Below are positions 21,931 through 34,300 of a stretch of 64,000 bases of DNA, in pieces. Within the stretch, counting starts at the first letter, position 1. Every line of letters starts with the position of its first letter. The translations under genes were made by a program, and so were the position numbers. Below the pieces are notes generated by a model. The model worked only from the letters and a program-made list of their open reading frames with translations, was not told where the DNA came from and searched no databases. The DNA lies in assembly GCA_036971475.1 (NCBI GenBank), contig JBAIZL010000006.1:9463156-9527155 (forward strand), in the 5' to 3' direction. Origin of the DNA: Prosapia bicincta. Lineage: Eukaryota > Arthropoda > Insecta > Hemiptera > Cercopidae.

Positions 21931-23460
21931 AGTAACATTGAATTAAACAACAAATTGTTGACATTGTAAACATTTTGTTTTCTTTTTTTCATAACCAAAT
22001 CTATCTTATCCAAATACTGTTATTAAATTTGATATTAACCATGGTGATGTTTTAATCTACCCAAAATTTTTTAAAACACCCTGATGGTAGGCGGTGACAA
22101 ATTCAATTAACTGTTTCATAAGCTGGTTCTTGCCAGGTTCTAACTACCATAGAATTTATAATTTCACATCTAAACTTATATTCTTCATTAGTTTCGACTT
22201 TTTGAAACTGAGATTTAGTAAACTTGAATGAAATAGAAAGTCATTCAGTTACTCGCTCAACAAGACTGACTGAATGATTAACCAGTATGTTTCTAAATGA
22301 GAGTAATATAAACACTAGAGGGTATACAACCCACATAACCACCATAATAAAAATCATTGACAAGATGCTCACTTATATGTGACAGTAATTGGGAATGTAG
22401 CAAATACTGTCATTTTACGGTCACCTAGAAATCGATAAACACGTCTGATCTCCAGTTTTTTTGCCAATTACTGGTTTTTTTAATAAAAATCTTCGGTATC
22501 TGTGAGAGACATTGCTAGAAAGTTAGGGACTAATGTACTCATTTACTTTTATTTTCATATCGGAATTTGACCTTACCAAATATAGTCAGATTTATACTTT
22601 TTTGTACAGCTGACGCCCACTTCCTTATCAAATGGCTAGGGCCCTCCACATTTGCAAGCAATACTCAATTAACATATTTTGTGTTACTAATTGTCCTTGG
22701 TAATTCTGGAGATTTCTTTTAAATTAATGATCTTGATGCGTTAACATTGTGTATTCAATGGAACATGTGATACAATTATGGATTGTACTGTGCCATTATT
22801 ATTTACGAAAGCCTCACTTAGTCTGAGTGGCTGATTCAACATTTTTGTAAAAGCATCACTAAACAAACATATGATGTTGAAATTACAGCCACAACTGAAA
22901 CTGCATATCTCCCTTTCACAGTTCCTCCATGCAAAACTATTACAATAAATTTTTTGGTCTGTAAAACAAGTCAAAAACATGCATCTCAATAATCACCCTG
23001 TTGGCCAAATGGTGATCTACTTTGTTTTACTTTTTATATATGTTACTCAAATATACATTTTAAAGGAGAATAGTCAATTTCAGTGAACATGTGGTCCACT
23101 GCCTCAAGTAAATAAATAAATTTTAAGTTGCTTGATGTAATCATTTTGAATTCACTGATTAAACTAATTTTACTGAGGTAGAGGGTTAGCTTCATAAAAG
23201 GAATGAATGTTTTGAAACACGTCAGCAAGTAAGCAATTACGTATTCACTTAGTTAAGTATTTTTAAAATTAAAATAAATTTTAAATGTAGGATGGTAAGT
23301 TTAGGTTTGAAGAGAGCAACTACAATCTTTCTCGCTTCACATTTAATAAGAATTTAAGATTTGGGTAATTTTTTGTTTGGAAATGTCTAGACATTTCTAG
23401 ATTTCAGTGTTAGTGCTAGATTAGCTATTTTTTTACATCTAAATCTATCCTGACTATATA
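21930..23460. other. Unassigned region
   Basis: No gene supported; the minus-strand frames at 22741-22989 and 23043-23228 lack recognisable domains. Confidence 0.4.
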
Positions 23461-23469
23461 AATTATATT

Positions 23470-23570
23470 TAATCCCTTTACATTAGTTTTTGACTTTAAT
23501 TTTGTAAATTTACTTACGTTTTCACAAATTTACAAAATTAAAGTTCGGACCGTTTATAAATGTAGCAATA
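23470..23570. repeat. Small inverted repeat related to family J
   Basis: ACTTTAATTTTGTAAATTTA pairs with CAAATTTACAAAATTAAAGT. The flanks CATTAGTTTTTGAC and CCGTTTATAAATG resemble parts of the larger foldback at 33270-33450. Confidence 0.6.
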
Positions 23571-23719
23571 TAAAAGAAGCTTTCACCTTTTACTAAATTC
23601 ACTTTGTTGCTACATTCAGGTTATGTAAGTATATTCTTAAATTTTCAAACACTTAAGAAAGTCTACCCTAACCTGATACTTTGTAGTTATTTTTTAATAC
23701 AGGTATATAATTTAATATA

Positions 23720-24005
23720 AGTTATTCATATTTGTTGATTCCATCTTCACATGAGCTACTAGTTTTCACTAAAACACTTCTAAATATTTTACAAACCTGC
23801 CTATAGTAGCACTTACTTATATTTGGTGGTGACGACCGTTTCGGAAGATGTGTCCCATTGTCAACTCAGACCGTTACGCAAAATGTTACGGTCTGAGTTG
23901 ACAATGGGATAAACCTCCTGAAACGGCCGTCCTCAACAAATATAAGTAAGTGCTACTATAGGCAAGTTTGTAAAATATTCACAAGTGTTTTAGTGAGCTC
24001 ATTCC
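23720..24005. repeat. Palindrome (foldback family H)
   Basis: Arms of roughly 110-130 bp. The left contains TATAGTAGCACTTACTTATA and GTCCCATTGTCAACTCAGAC; the right contains GTCTGAGTTGACAATGGGAT, CTGAAACGGCCGTCCTCAAC and AGTAAGTGCTACTATAGGCA. Outer parts include GATTCCATCTTCACATGAGC on the left. The motif GACAATGGG...CC(T)GAAACGG resembles GACAATGGTC...GACCGAAAGG in the terminal repeat of the window's Penelope-like elements. Confidence 0.88.
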
Positions 24006-25428
24006 TTGAGAATTATTTTATGAAGGACTGTTTTTATAAATTGAAGTTATGTTTTCAAAGCAGTAATTAATGATTTTATGTTTGACATTTTAAATTAATT
24101 GTTTCTTGTTTAGAATGCATTTTTGAGGAACGTAAAGTGAAAACTAAAAACAAATTGGAGTAGACATGCACTTTCTCTAGTATTACCTCTAAACCACCAA
24201 TCGTGCTAGTTTAAAATGTTTTCTATACATTAAATTATTTACTTCAAAACGATAAAAACATAACATAGTTAAGGAGGTAAACGCTAAACTTCTTATATGT
24301 TTGTACGTCATACTCAGATGGTAATAAACATAACCTCAAATGTCAAACTGAAAGCACAGGACAGAACTTGAAATTGTTTTCTTAGTTTTCATAAACTTTT
24401 CTCACAGTTGTTTTAAACTGTGCCAGTTCAATGTAGGATTTTTATAAGGAGTATAAACGTTGATATGTAGGTAGTATTTTAACTGATATTTCTTCACTAA
24501 ACCCCTATTTATATTGATGTTATCTTGTTTCCCTTGCCTATATTAGCACTTACGTTTTAGATTGATTTTTTTTAATGCTTAACTGAGAAAAGACTTAGGT
24601 TGACAATAAAATACAGTGGATATAATATTGTTTCCAACATGCGAAAATTTATGAATACTTGCAAACTAGTTTGTGTATTATGAGTCATTACCATTTAGCT
24701 CCAAATAACGTTAGTAAAAAAGAGATGAGCCGTTCATGACAGCGGGATTTCAATGTAAGATCATTGTGAATATAGTATTTAGTTCTGGTTCGAGAGTTGG
24801 AACTCAAATTGGGCTGGTAGAATTTTATCATTTTTAACTGCTGTCAATGGTTTATGACGTTTGAAAATCAAATGTTACTTTTTTACAATCTTTTTTTATT
24901 AGTAACATATAAATGCAAAAAGACCTAAGTTTGACCAACTTTTGTGAAATCCTTCTTTAACAAATAGTAATATACTTCTTTTATAAATAGTAATGACAAA
25001 TTCAACAATATATTCCTATACAATATGTTATAACAATGAAAGTTTAAAATTCATTTCAATATTTATTAAAATAATCAGTAGATGTATATTTTATCTATAT
25101 AACTGAGTATGAATTATTACTGTACTGTATTTACTATTATTTTACCTATGTTCAACCATCGAAAATCAGTCAAATTATCGAGTAACACCATTTTCGATAA
25201 GTGGATATTGTACTTGATCTATGTATTTCTTTGCAGCACTAACAGTTTATAGTTTACACTACAGCAGTAGACACGCGAGTTTTCACACTAGTACCGCTAA
25301 CCTGGAACTAGGTTATTTATACTTATTACCTCTTTCATTATAAAAATGTGCTTCTCATATTAGTACAGTAAAATTCGTGTGATGACTTTGTATCGTGTTC
25401 GTGGTATTATTTTTCTTAAGTTGAAAAT
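24005..25428. other. Upstream flank of the SGPP gene
   Basis: AT-rich intergenic DNA and presumably the promoter and 5' UTR of the gene at 25429. I see no confident TATA box or initiator. The start codon context is TTGAAAATATGTGG, with A at -3, acceptable for arthropods. Transcription start cannot be placed. Confidence 0.35.
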
Positions 25429-25867
25429 ATGTGGCAATTTATTGAATATTTAAAGGATCCATATTTAGTTGTTTATGTTCAAAATTATTTCGGTGTGTAT
25501 GGTGCACAGGATTTGAAACATTGTCGTTCCAATAAAATTTACGCGGACAAAAATGTGACAAAAAATCTGAAACAAGTGAATGGTTTACATCAAGACCACA
25601 AAGAACAAAAATTAGAAAATTTTGTTGGTAATAATTCCTCAGGAAAGGAAAATACAAATGTAACTGATGAATCTTTATCATCAGAATCAGATTTGGAAGT
25701 AAAAGAATACATTGTTACCAATTGGTTTTGGTATTATGTTTTTGTATTTGGAACATTATTAGGTGATGAAGTATTTTATGCATCATTTATTCCATTTTGG
25801 TTTTGGAATATCGATGGAGCTGTTGGAAGAAGAGTTGTTATGGTTTGGGCTATTATTATGTACATTG
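25429..25867 (+). CDS. SGPP: SGPP exon 1
   Basis: Codons 1-146 plus the first base of Gly147, phase 1. It encodes the short N-terminal segment, the Ser/Asn/Lys-rich linker and the first two membrane segments (about 99-126 and 135-147). The open frame continues to 25914, but conservation stops at MYIG and GTATGT at 25868 is a good donor. The read-through C-terminus is unlikely to be real unless intron 1 is retained. Confidence 0.95.
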
Positions 25868-28800
25868 GTATGTATAAATTTGAATATGCAAATAAGTTTT
25901 CTTTAGGTAAATAACTCAATGGTAGATTATTAGTACCTATTTCAGTTTAGTTGTCTAATACAAATATTTTATGTGAAACTAACTATGCCTGTGTAACTCT
26001 TCAATAAGTGAGTGAGCTACAGGTGTAGCCTGTTTAAATTTTTATATGAATATATAGGTGACCACTTTATTACCACTTTTTTATCTACTTTTTTTACTCA
26101 GTCGTTTTTTCTCATTGAGAAAGAGTGGAACAACCGTCCTTTAAATTAAAGCTGTTCCAGTTATTTCTGTAGGCCACATGATCTTTTGTGATCTATGTTG
26201 ATGATGGTGCCCCAGAAAAAAATGCTAGTATTTTAGATAAACTTCTGGATGAATGACTTCTGAAGAAAAAGGCTATTGAAAATATCAGTTATAATGGTGA
26301 GAAAAATTGTGTTGAAGAACAAAACTATATTCTATCTGACACTGAAACAATAAAACGGTATGAAAATTGTGGTCATTTGCAAGGGAATTCAATAACCATC
26401 GATGATGATAGTGGAACAATGAGTTTTTGGAAAATATAGATTTTGCTAAAGACATTTTAATTAAAGATGTGGGTATTTATTTCCCGTTCCCATGTGTTTG
26501 ATTATAGTGAAAAGATTTATACCAGGTATTGAAGAAAGTCATTAAGAATACGAAAAATTTATAAAAACTTTCACTCATGCCCCAATAATTAAAAATTTTG
26601 CAAAATAGCAGTTCCCACCCTTCCACGTTACACCTAATATGTTACATATTCAACATTTTGGGTTTATTTTCTTGATGTAGTAACTCACAAAATTTCATGC
26701 TGCTGACTCCCAAAAGTTTATAAATTTTGAAAAAAATCAACTTAAACACTTTGTTTTGACCTTTTGAGTAATTTTGCAACTTATTACTGCCAAAAAATGA
26801 GATGTGTGACTTATAATTCTATAAGGTTTCTGTGCTGAATGAAACGTGGTGCCTCAGTGCTTTGTTGAAGTTCATTTTTTTTTTGAAATTTGTAATTTTT
26901 GAGTTAATAGTAAATTTGTTGACTTTTCTAGGCACTTTTTGAGTTAATAAATCAAAAAAAATTAAGCCAACACATTAAATTAGTAACGTTTTACATGTGC
27001 TGGGGAAGGAGGAGGAATTTCTATTTAATAAAATTTTTATTTTTGTGCATTTGCAAGAGTTTTTAGTAATTATTTTTGTATCCCTGATGGCTTTCTGCAT
27101 CGCCAAGTATAATTTTTTTCCCCGCTAAAATCGAACTTGTGGGAGCAGGAAATAAATACGAAGATGTGAAGTGGGAAAAAGATTTAGCTGATCATCCAGA
27201 TATAATCTTGAAGAACAGAAATAGTTTTCCACATTTACTTGAACTAAAATATAAAGCCAAAAAAGAAAAACAGCTTGAATATTTCAACTTATTTATTGAA
27301 ATAACATTGTTAGTATTTAAAACTTACAATTTTTGTGTTGCACATCTTGAGATTTTTCTATAATTACACTTTTGGTATCAACTTGGGAAAAAACCACTAC
27401 TTACTGATATTTTCAGGAGACACATTTCGCTCTAGGTCAGTGCATTATTCAATGCTGTGAGTCTTGTCCGTAAATGAGATAGCAAATAAGATTTTCTGTG
27501 ACAAGTTTGTAATTTTTGTTTAGATGGGTGATTGATTTAAAATATTAAAAAAAACATTTGAACATCTCATTTGAAAAAAAATTCATTGCAAAATCTGTTT
27601 TTATATAATTTATTTTCCCAGTTGTTAGGTTTTTCATCTTGAGAAACACTTTGTTATTGATTTATTTATTTGGTTGAATAACACTACTTAGCAATATCTT
27701 TCAGCAGATGGATTTCATACCTGGTCAGTGCGTTGTTATAAATACTTCAAGTCCAATCTTGTCTGTGATTTGGAACCTTGAACAAGTCAGTATTTTCTGC
27801 TGAAAAATATTAAGTATTGCTTTTTATCACTATTAAATCAATAAATAAGTATTTTCATCATATATCTTGTTTTGTTTTGAAGACTCTCAGTTTTTAAATG
27901 TTTTTCTGTTCATAGTAACTATTACCATAAATAATTATTGTTATTTATTAGGATCCTAAACATTTTTGTGGTTCTAATCAGTTAAATTTCACGTGGTAAG
28001 CTAGTAGAATATTTAGAGATTTTTTTCAAATGATTTGTTTGTGATGATAGCACGTTTGACGTGTTACTTTGAACCATGTCCTACTAAGGGTTAAAAGTGA
28101 AAATATCATAAACTTTTCATATTTTATTTGGTTTATGGGGAAAGCTATTTCAAATATAATAAAATCGTTTTCACTTTATTGACTTATAAAAAGAGAAAAT
28201 TCGGGATAAAGTGAAAATATTAAAACACAAAGTGGAGTGAACAATTAACAGTCAATAAAGAATACAATTTGTATATTATGCTTCAGAAAAATTAGCGTAA
28301 CAAATTATACTACCAATTTTCACTAAGCAATTACCGAACATTAAATAACATGATTTATTTTTGACATCAGAGGAAACAAAAACCAGTAGTAATAATTTAC
28401 GACCTCTTTGACATTTGTAATGATTTTCATCACATTGGTTTTTCCAAATATAACTAAAACTTAATTTGAGTGATAGTATGTTTTAAGAGTGTCTAGTGCT
28501 GAGTACTGAGTTGAGGGGATTGAAAACTTGTGTGTGTTATGTTATCTTGTATATTGAATACTATGTTTTAAATTGATAAAAAGATGAAGTTTATATAAAT
28601 ATCGTCCACTAATTTGGAAATAAACAGGTAGTAGTCCCCCACAATTTTGTCAACCGTGTGCCATAAAATCAGTAATAGTTATCAGAGCTGAGATTTATAA
28701 ATTAATTTTAAGTTTTACTAATTAACTTGTTTGTTTCTCTTTTAAAATAAAGCTAATAATATAGTACTCATTTTCAAATACATATACACTTGCTTAAAAG

Positions 28801-28960
28801 TAAAGTAGGCCTAAGTGCTTCTTTGTACTTAGTATATAGTAAAGTGAATAAATTTTAACTATATCTGGAATGGCCAACTATCATCTGTGGTTATAATTGT
28901 ACTGTTGCAAATAATTAGCAGGTAATTATTAAATCTAACAAAACGTTTAAGCAGAAATAT

Positions 28961-29039
<79 letters not shown>

Positions 29040-30991
29040 GTCTATGCATATAGGTCTATATGAAGTTATTATTATTAATACAATTTTTTTCCACCACTAT
29101 AACAAATTACAAAAATAACCTAACCATACTTGAAATAAATAATAACCCAATAGAACTAAATTCACTAGAAAAATATCACATCTATAAAAATATTCACAAG
29201 AATTTAATGAACGTACAGAAAACATATGCAGACAACGTACTATTAAAAAACATACACGTGGCTCATGAAGAAACATGTATGTCGTCAACAAATACCAATA
29301 TCACGGACCGAACATCCACGCCAGAAAAATAGAGAAAATTAATTCAGTGATTCTTACTTACTTACTAGCCAACGCCCACTCTTGGCTGTTGGGCCATTTG
29401 GCGGCGCGCTGACCAGTAGAGGCGAGAGATCTCTTCTTCCTTCGTGTCGTTCAGGGGTCCATGGTCCAGAGCTGTACATGACTGGAGGTGCTCAGCTGTC
29501 ATGTCCTCCCCGCTGTCACATAGGGTGCACCTGGGAGACGAGAAGACGTGTATCTTGCTTAGGTGTGCAGCTAGGTAATCGTGTCCAGTTGTGAGTCTAA
29601 AAAGTGCAACCCCGTCCCGTCGGGGTAACATGTTGTTAATTGGCCCGTTTTCGACAAGAGTAGCCCAACGTTTATTAAAAGATGCTTCTCGTAAGTAGGC
29701 CTGAGTGCTCCTCTTTATCGCAGCATTTATTTGTATTTTTATGGAGGGGAGCGAAGTTGCTACGCTCGGCTGTGGGAGCGTTGTTCCTTTTTTTGCCAAT
29801 GAGTCAGCCAACTCATTACCTCTTATATCCACGTGGCTGGGGATCCATTGCAATTCAATTTTCCATCCCCTATTCATTAGTTTTGACAAATTTTTACGGC
29901 AGGCTAGAGTGGATCTGCAATCGGTCTTCTTGTTATTTGTTACGGCCATTATTGCAGCCATTGAATCTACAAGAAAGACTGCTTGTGCCGGTGTCTTTAT
30001 TTTCTTCATTTCGTTTGATGCCGCTAGTATGGCGGTTATTTCACCGTCAAAGTTACTTTGGTTGTTGCCAACTGCTAGCGATCCTTCGAAAAGATTACAG
30101 TAATAGCCAGCTCCAGTCTGTCCTTTGTCTGGGAGGCACGATCCATCGGTATATACATGTAGCCACTGTGTCTCTGGATAGACTGTGTTGATGGTTCTGA
30201 GGGCTGCAGCCTTTAGTTCTAGTGGGTTACAATCTTTCTTTGGGATGTTGTGGTCAAGAAGATTTAGGACTCCCTTGGGCAGTGAATTGAACACTTCATG
30301 TTTAATGATATCTGTTGTATGAGTGCCAATGTTGATGTTGTATTTCTTAATCAACTCTTTATATGTGGTTATCGGAGTTTTTTGTGTTTTTAGCCTCGTT
30401 GTGGCTTCTTTAAAGTTTGCCCATCGGTGGCTGTACGTCCTTTTGTTTCTCTCCCAAAACCCGAGGCTGAGTTTTTCTCTTCTAAACTGCATTGGCTCTG
30501 TTTCCAACTGTGCCTCCATTGCTGCTATCGGGGTCGATTTTGGTGCACCAGTGATGACTCGGAGGACTGCATTTTGGGTTCTATCCAAGATTTGGGATGT
30601 GGTGTTTGACGCTGTGATTGTTGCTTCAGCTCCGTACTCGAGTATGGGGCGTATATATGTTTTGTACGCTGTGTTCAGTACATCCTGATTTGCTCCCCAT
30701 GTTGTGGCAGTTAGGCGTTTCAGCAGTCTTGGGGGTGATGTTGATCGCCTGCACGTGGTGCCCCCTGCCTGAAATAACTGAACGATCAACACGAGGCTCG
30801 CCTTCAGCACGCTGACCATAAAATGAGAGGCCTTAATTCAGTGATTCGACAATGATTAAGTGACCGAAAGGTGCCTCATCACGTAAGGTAAAATTATTAC
30901 ACTTAGTGGTGGAAAAAATTATTTACAATTAATAATAATAACTTCATAAAGTCAGCGCAACGGAAAAGTAATGGACAATGTGAAATATCAT

Positions 30992-31090
<99 letters not shown>

Positions 31091-31341
31091 AAAGATGATT
31101 ATTTTTTCTTGATTTGTTATAATTATTAAATAACTTCAAAAAGTTCATAATCAAGATATATTTTATTCAACATTTACAATTATGCTGAAGCTTTTCGCCG
31201 GTGTATAGTTCCAGCATTCTCAAAGACTACTGTCTACTAGTCTTTGAGAATGCTGGAACTATACACCGGCGAAAAGCTTCAGCATAATTGTAAATGTTGA
31301 ATAAAAAATAGCCTATCTTGATTATGAACTTTTTGAAGTTA

Positions 31342-31398
<57 letters not shown>

Positions 31399-34300
31399 TA
31401 CATTGAAATATGGGTTTCTTTCAGATTAGTACAGAAGTAAAATTATTTGTTGTATAATCTTCAATTTATGTTATTTATATAAGTATTATTCTGTATATTT
31501 GGTTTCTCAGGTCAAGGAATAAAAGATCTTGTTTGTTGGCCACGACCATCTAGTCCTCCAGTCTTTAGATTACAAAAAAAATGGGCTCTTGAATATGGCA
31601 TGCCATCTACACATGCTATGGTTGGAGTCTCAATCCCCTTCTCGGTGATTCTTTATACCATGAACAGATATCAAGTGAGTATTGTTTATATTTTATCATG
31701 AGGTTTTTAAAAAGTGAAAAGCTTTGAAATTGTTGAAATAAATAAAAATTAAATCTATAAAAATTAATACTTTTAAAATGAAGGCTGTTTAAATAATGGA
31801 CAATGTTTTTGAATTTTTAGAAATTTAGCAGTTTTTAGGGAACTGTAAAATATAACAAATTTTCAAAATAGAGTAAAGAAGTTTGAAGTATTAGAAAAGA
31901 AACAGAAAATAGACTCAATTATGCTCATTGCAAAATCACAAAAAAATGGTAAATGTTTGGAGTCGCAAACTGGCTAGATATTAGTATGGAACATTCAAAA
32001 ACATGTCTTAAGGCTATTTCCTTTAATATTTTCAAAACATCAGCTTGAGATTAAACGAGATATGTATACAAATAAGATCAATAAACATTGATACAAATTT
32101 TGTACAAGCAGTGTATAAAATTTAATTTCATTTATATAAATTGTTTAACAATTAATTTTAAGTTTTAATGTATCGAATTAGAAATCCGTATTCCTCTGAG
32201 AAACCGGTTATGTGCTCCGAAAGAATTCCCAGCCTAAAATTGTTTCCCTTTTGTTATTAAAATTTAATTCAGTAATTTAATTTAAAAAAGAAATGGTAGA
32301 CTTTTGAAACAGCAAAATTTACCATCAAATGAAGTACTACTATTGGCAAAATTTTACTACTTTTGTAGTGAGTATTCAAGTGGTATACACAAGTAAATGT
32401 GTAGCTAGAATAGAAGATAAAAGTAATTAATGTAGTTTTTTTTAAATGCTATGGAAAGAGTTTTTTTAATAAATTCTCTAAATTTCATTAATTTAATAAA
32501 ATTACATTACTTGCAGCTTCAAATGACACAATTTAGTAGCTTAAGACAGGGTAAAATTTTAAATTTCTGTAAATGAGTTTGGGTAGAGCCAAACTATGAC
32601 TTTGGGTATTTCTATGATTGAAGTAACTCCTGATAAAAGCTTCTAGTTGTTTTCCTGGAGCTTATCATAAATATACTAATTGAAAAGCAGTTGCATCAAT
32701 TTAGATAAAGAGTGATTCATTGTTAAATACATTAATTTAATTATTAAATATCTGGTACTAAATAAATTTTGCAGCTAAAATTTGCTCTTTAACTTTAATT
32801 TTTAAGTATTGTTGGGGATGGGGCTTATGCTACTTCATTGTATACAACATCTTTGATGTTTGTAAATCAAAAGGAGTAAGTATAAAAGTGTAGTAAGCTC
32901 AACACCCATCTATTAAATACGATGAGAATTAAAGTGACAAATGTTAGCAGCTTAGTACACAGCCTTGTATACTACCTTAATGTCTTTAACAATGAAGCAA
33001 TGTGTATCTAATCATGTTACTTTGTTATGACTTGGCATAAAATATATAAAGTGGTAAAGATGTTGAAGTATTAATTTTTACTGTCACTTTCAAAGTAATT
33101 TCATTAAACTTAAAAACTCATTACTTTTGTATTTTTCTCACACATATTATTGGAAGTTAGGTTTGAAAAACGTTTAATTATTTATTATTTTGGGATTTTT
33201 CAACTTTAAAAATTGTGTTAGCATAACTAATAAAATTATTTATTTAACTTTTCGCTGTCTTAGCTATCATCACTTTCTTTGAAAGACTAGCTTACATTAA
33301 TCACTTTAACATTAGTTTACGACTATCCGAAATTTTAAACATAACCACATAGCGATCGAAAACGTTCTGTCTCAGTAAGCTTTCACAAATTTACAAAATT
33401 TAAAGTACGGATAGTCATAAACTAATGTTAAATTGATTAATTAAGATTCACCAAACATAATGGACTACAAAATTCAAGTAGCTAACATTGCTGTCATATT
33501 AATCACAATAACACAGTTCTTGTTTTTGAAGTTAATGTTTGTTACTACACTAACATAAAATTTTAATGGGTATAGTATTAAAAAAATGATTTTTAATACC
33601 AAGAAATAATAGAGAGATTAAAGTAATTTATTATTTCTCTATGATGGTGTCACATATACAAACTATTTTTCAAACACAGTCAATGTCAGAAAATTTGTTG
33701 GCTGTACATGAAAACAATACAGTTTAATAATCCAAAATTGTATAACTAGTCTAGTTGATACATAATTCTAGTTAATTTTATTTTACTTCCGTGTTGTATT
33801 TAATTAAATATTCCCATTACTTCTTAAAACCATAATTATTGCATATATAACACAGTACAGAGCTTAAAAAAATTAGGTCAAATTGGTATTGCTCTATTTC
33901 GAGTTGGGAAACAGGAAGTGTTTTTAGGTAAAGATTAGTTTTTTGTACTTATCTTTTCATGTCAACCTAAATATTATCAATATCTATTAACAGAACATTT
34001 AATATGTTTGGGCTTCATTATGGATGTGGGTCTTCATGCTTAGCTACACTGAAATAGGATATTCTGAGCTCAGTGCCATGAAATTTGACTAAATGGTGAC
34101 AAAAATTATTTGAAGTAACCATAGATAATGACTGTATTTTGACATAAAAATATGTTTAAACAAAATTACATGTTTTGGAACCAAAAAAAAGTAAAATAAT
34201 TTCTGGTCAGTTATGTAGGTCTAGGTGGCATAATTACATTATATATGGCCTATACAATAATTACTCTAATTGAAGCCATAATAACTTCATTTAAAAAAAA

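Larger units (their letters stand above)
29057..30990 (+). mobile_element. Penelope-like element copy 1, split by a LINE
   Basis: Two pieces (29057-29353 and 30848-30990) of one copy. The left piece starts with an inverted terminal segment (TATGAAGTTATTATTATTAA ... CCACCACTAT) and jumps at about 29100 into the end of the GIY-YIG endonuclease domain. The right piece continues into GTGATTCGACAATGATTAAG, the CGAAAGGTGCC block and the AACTTCATAAAGTCAGCGCA tail before (AT)n. A LINE separates them with a 15 bp target duplication. Heavy 5' truncation and a partial inverted terminus are typical of Penelope-like elements. Confidence 0.85.

Noticed and set aside
25868..25914. Extension of SGPP exon 1 to the in-frame stop at 25914
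   Set aside because: Family similarity stops exactly at the GTATGT donor and resumes in exon 2; the extra residues match nothing.
29682..30815. Plus-strand frames of 60-169 codons
   Set aside because: They are antisense to the minus-strand LINE ORF2, which carries clear RNase H motifs.
30903..31154. Tyr-Ile repeat proteins around (AT)n tracts (also 4072-4275, 16434-16698, 17843-18088)
   Set aside because: Microsatellite translations; only the hAT motif at 16625-16700 has independent support.
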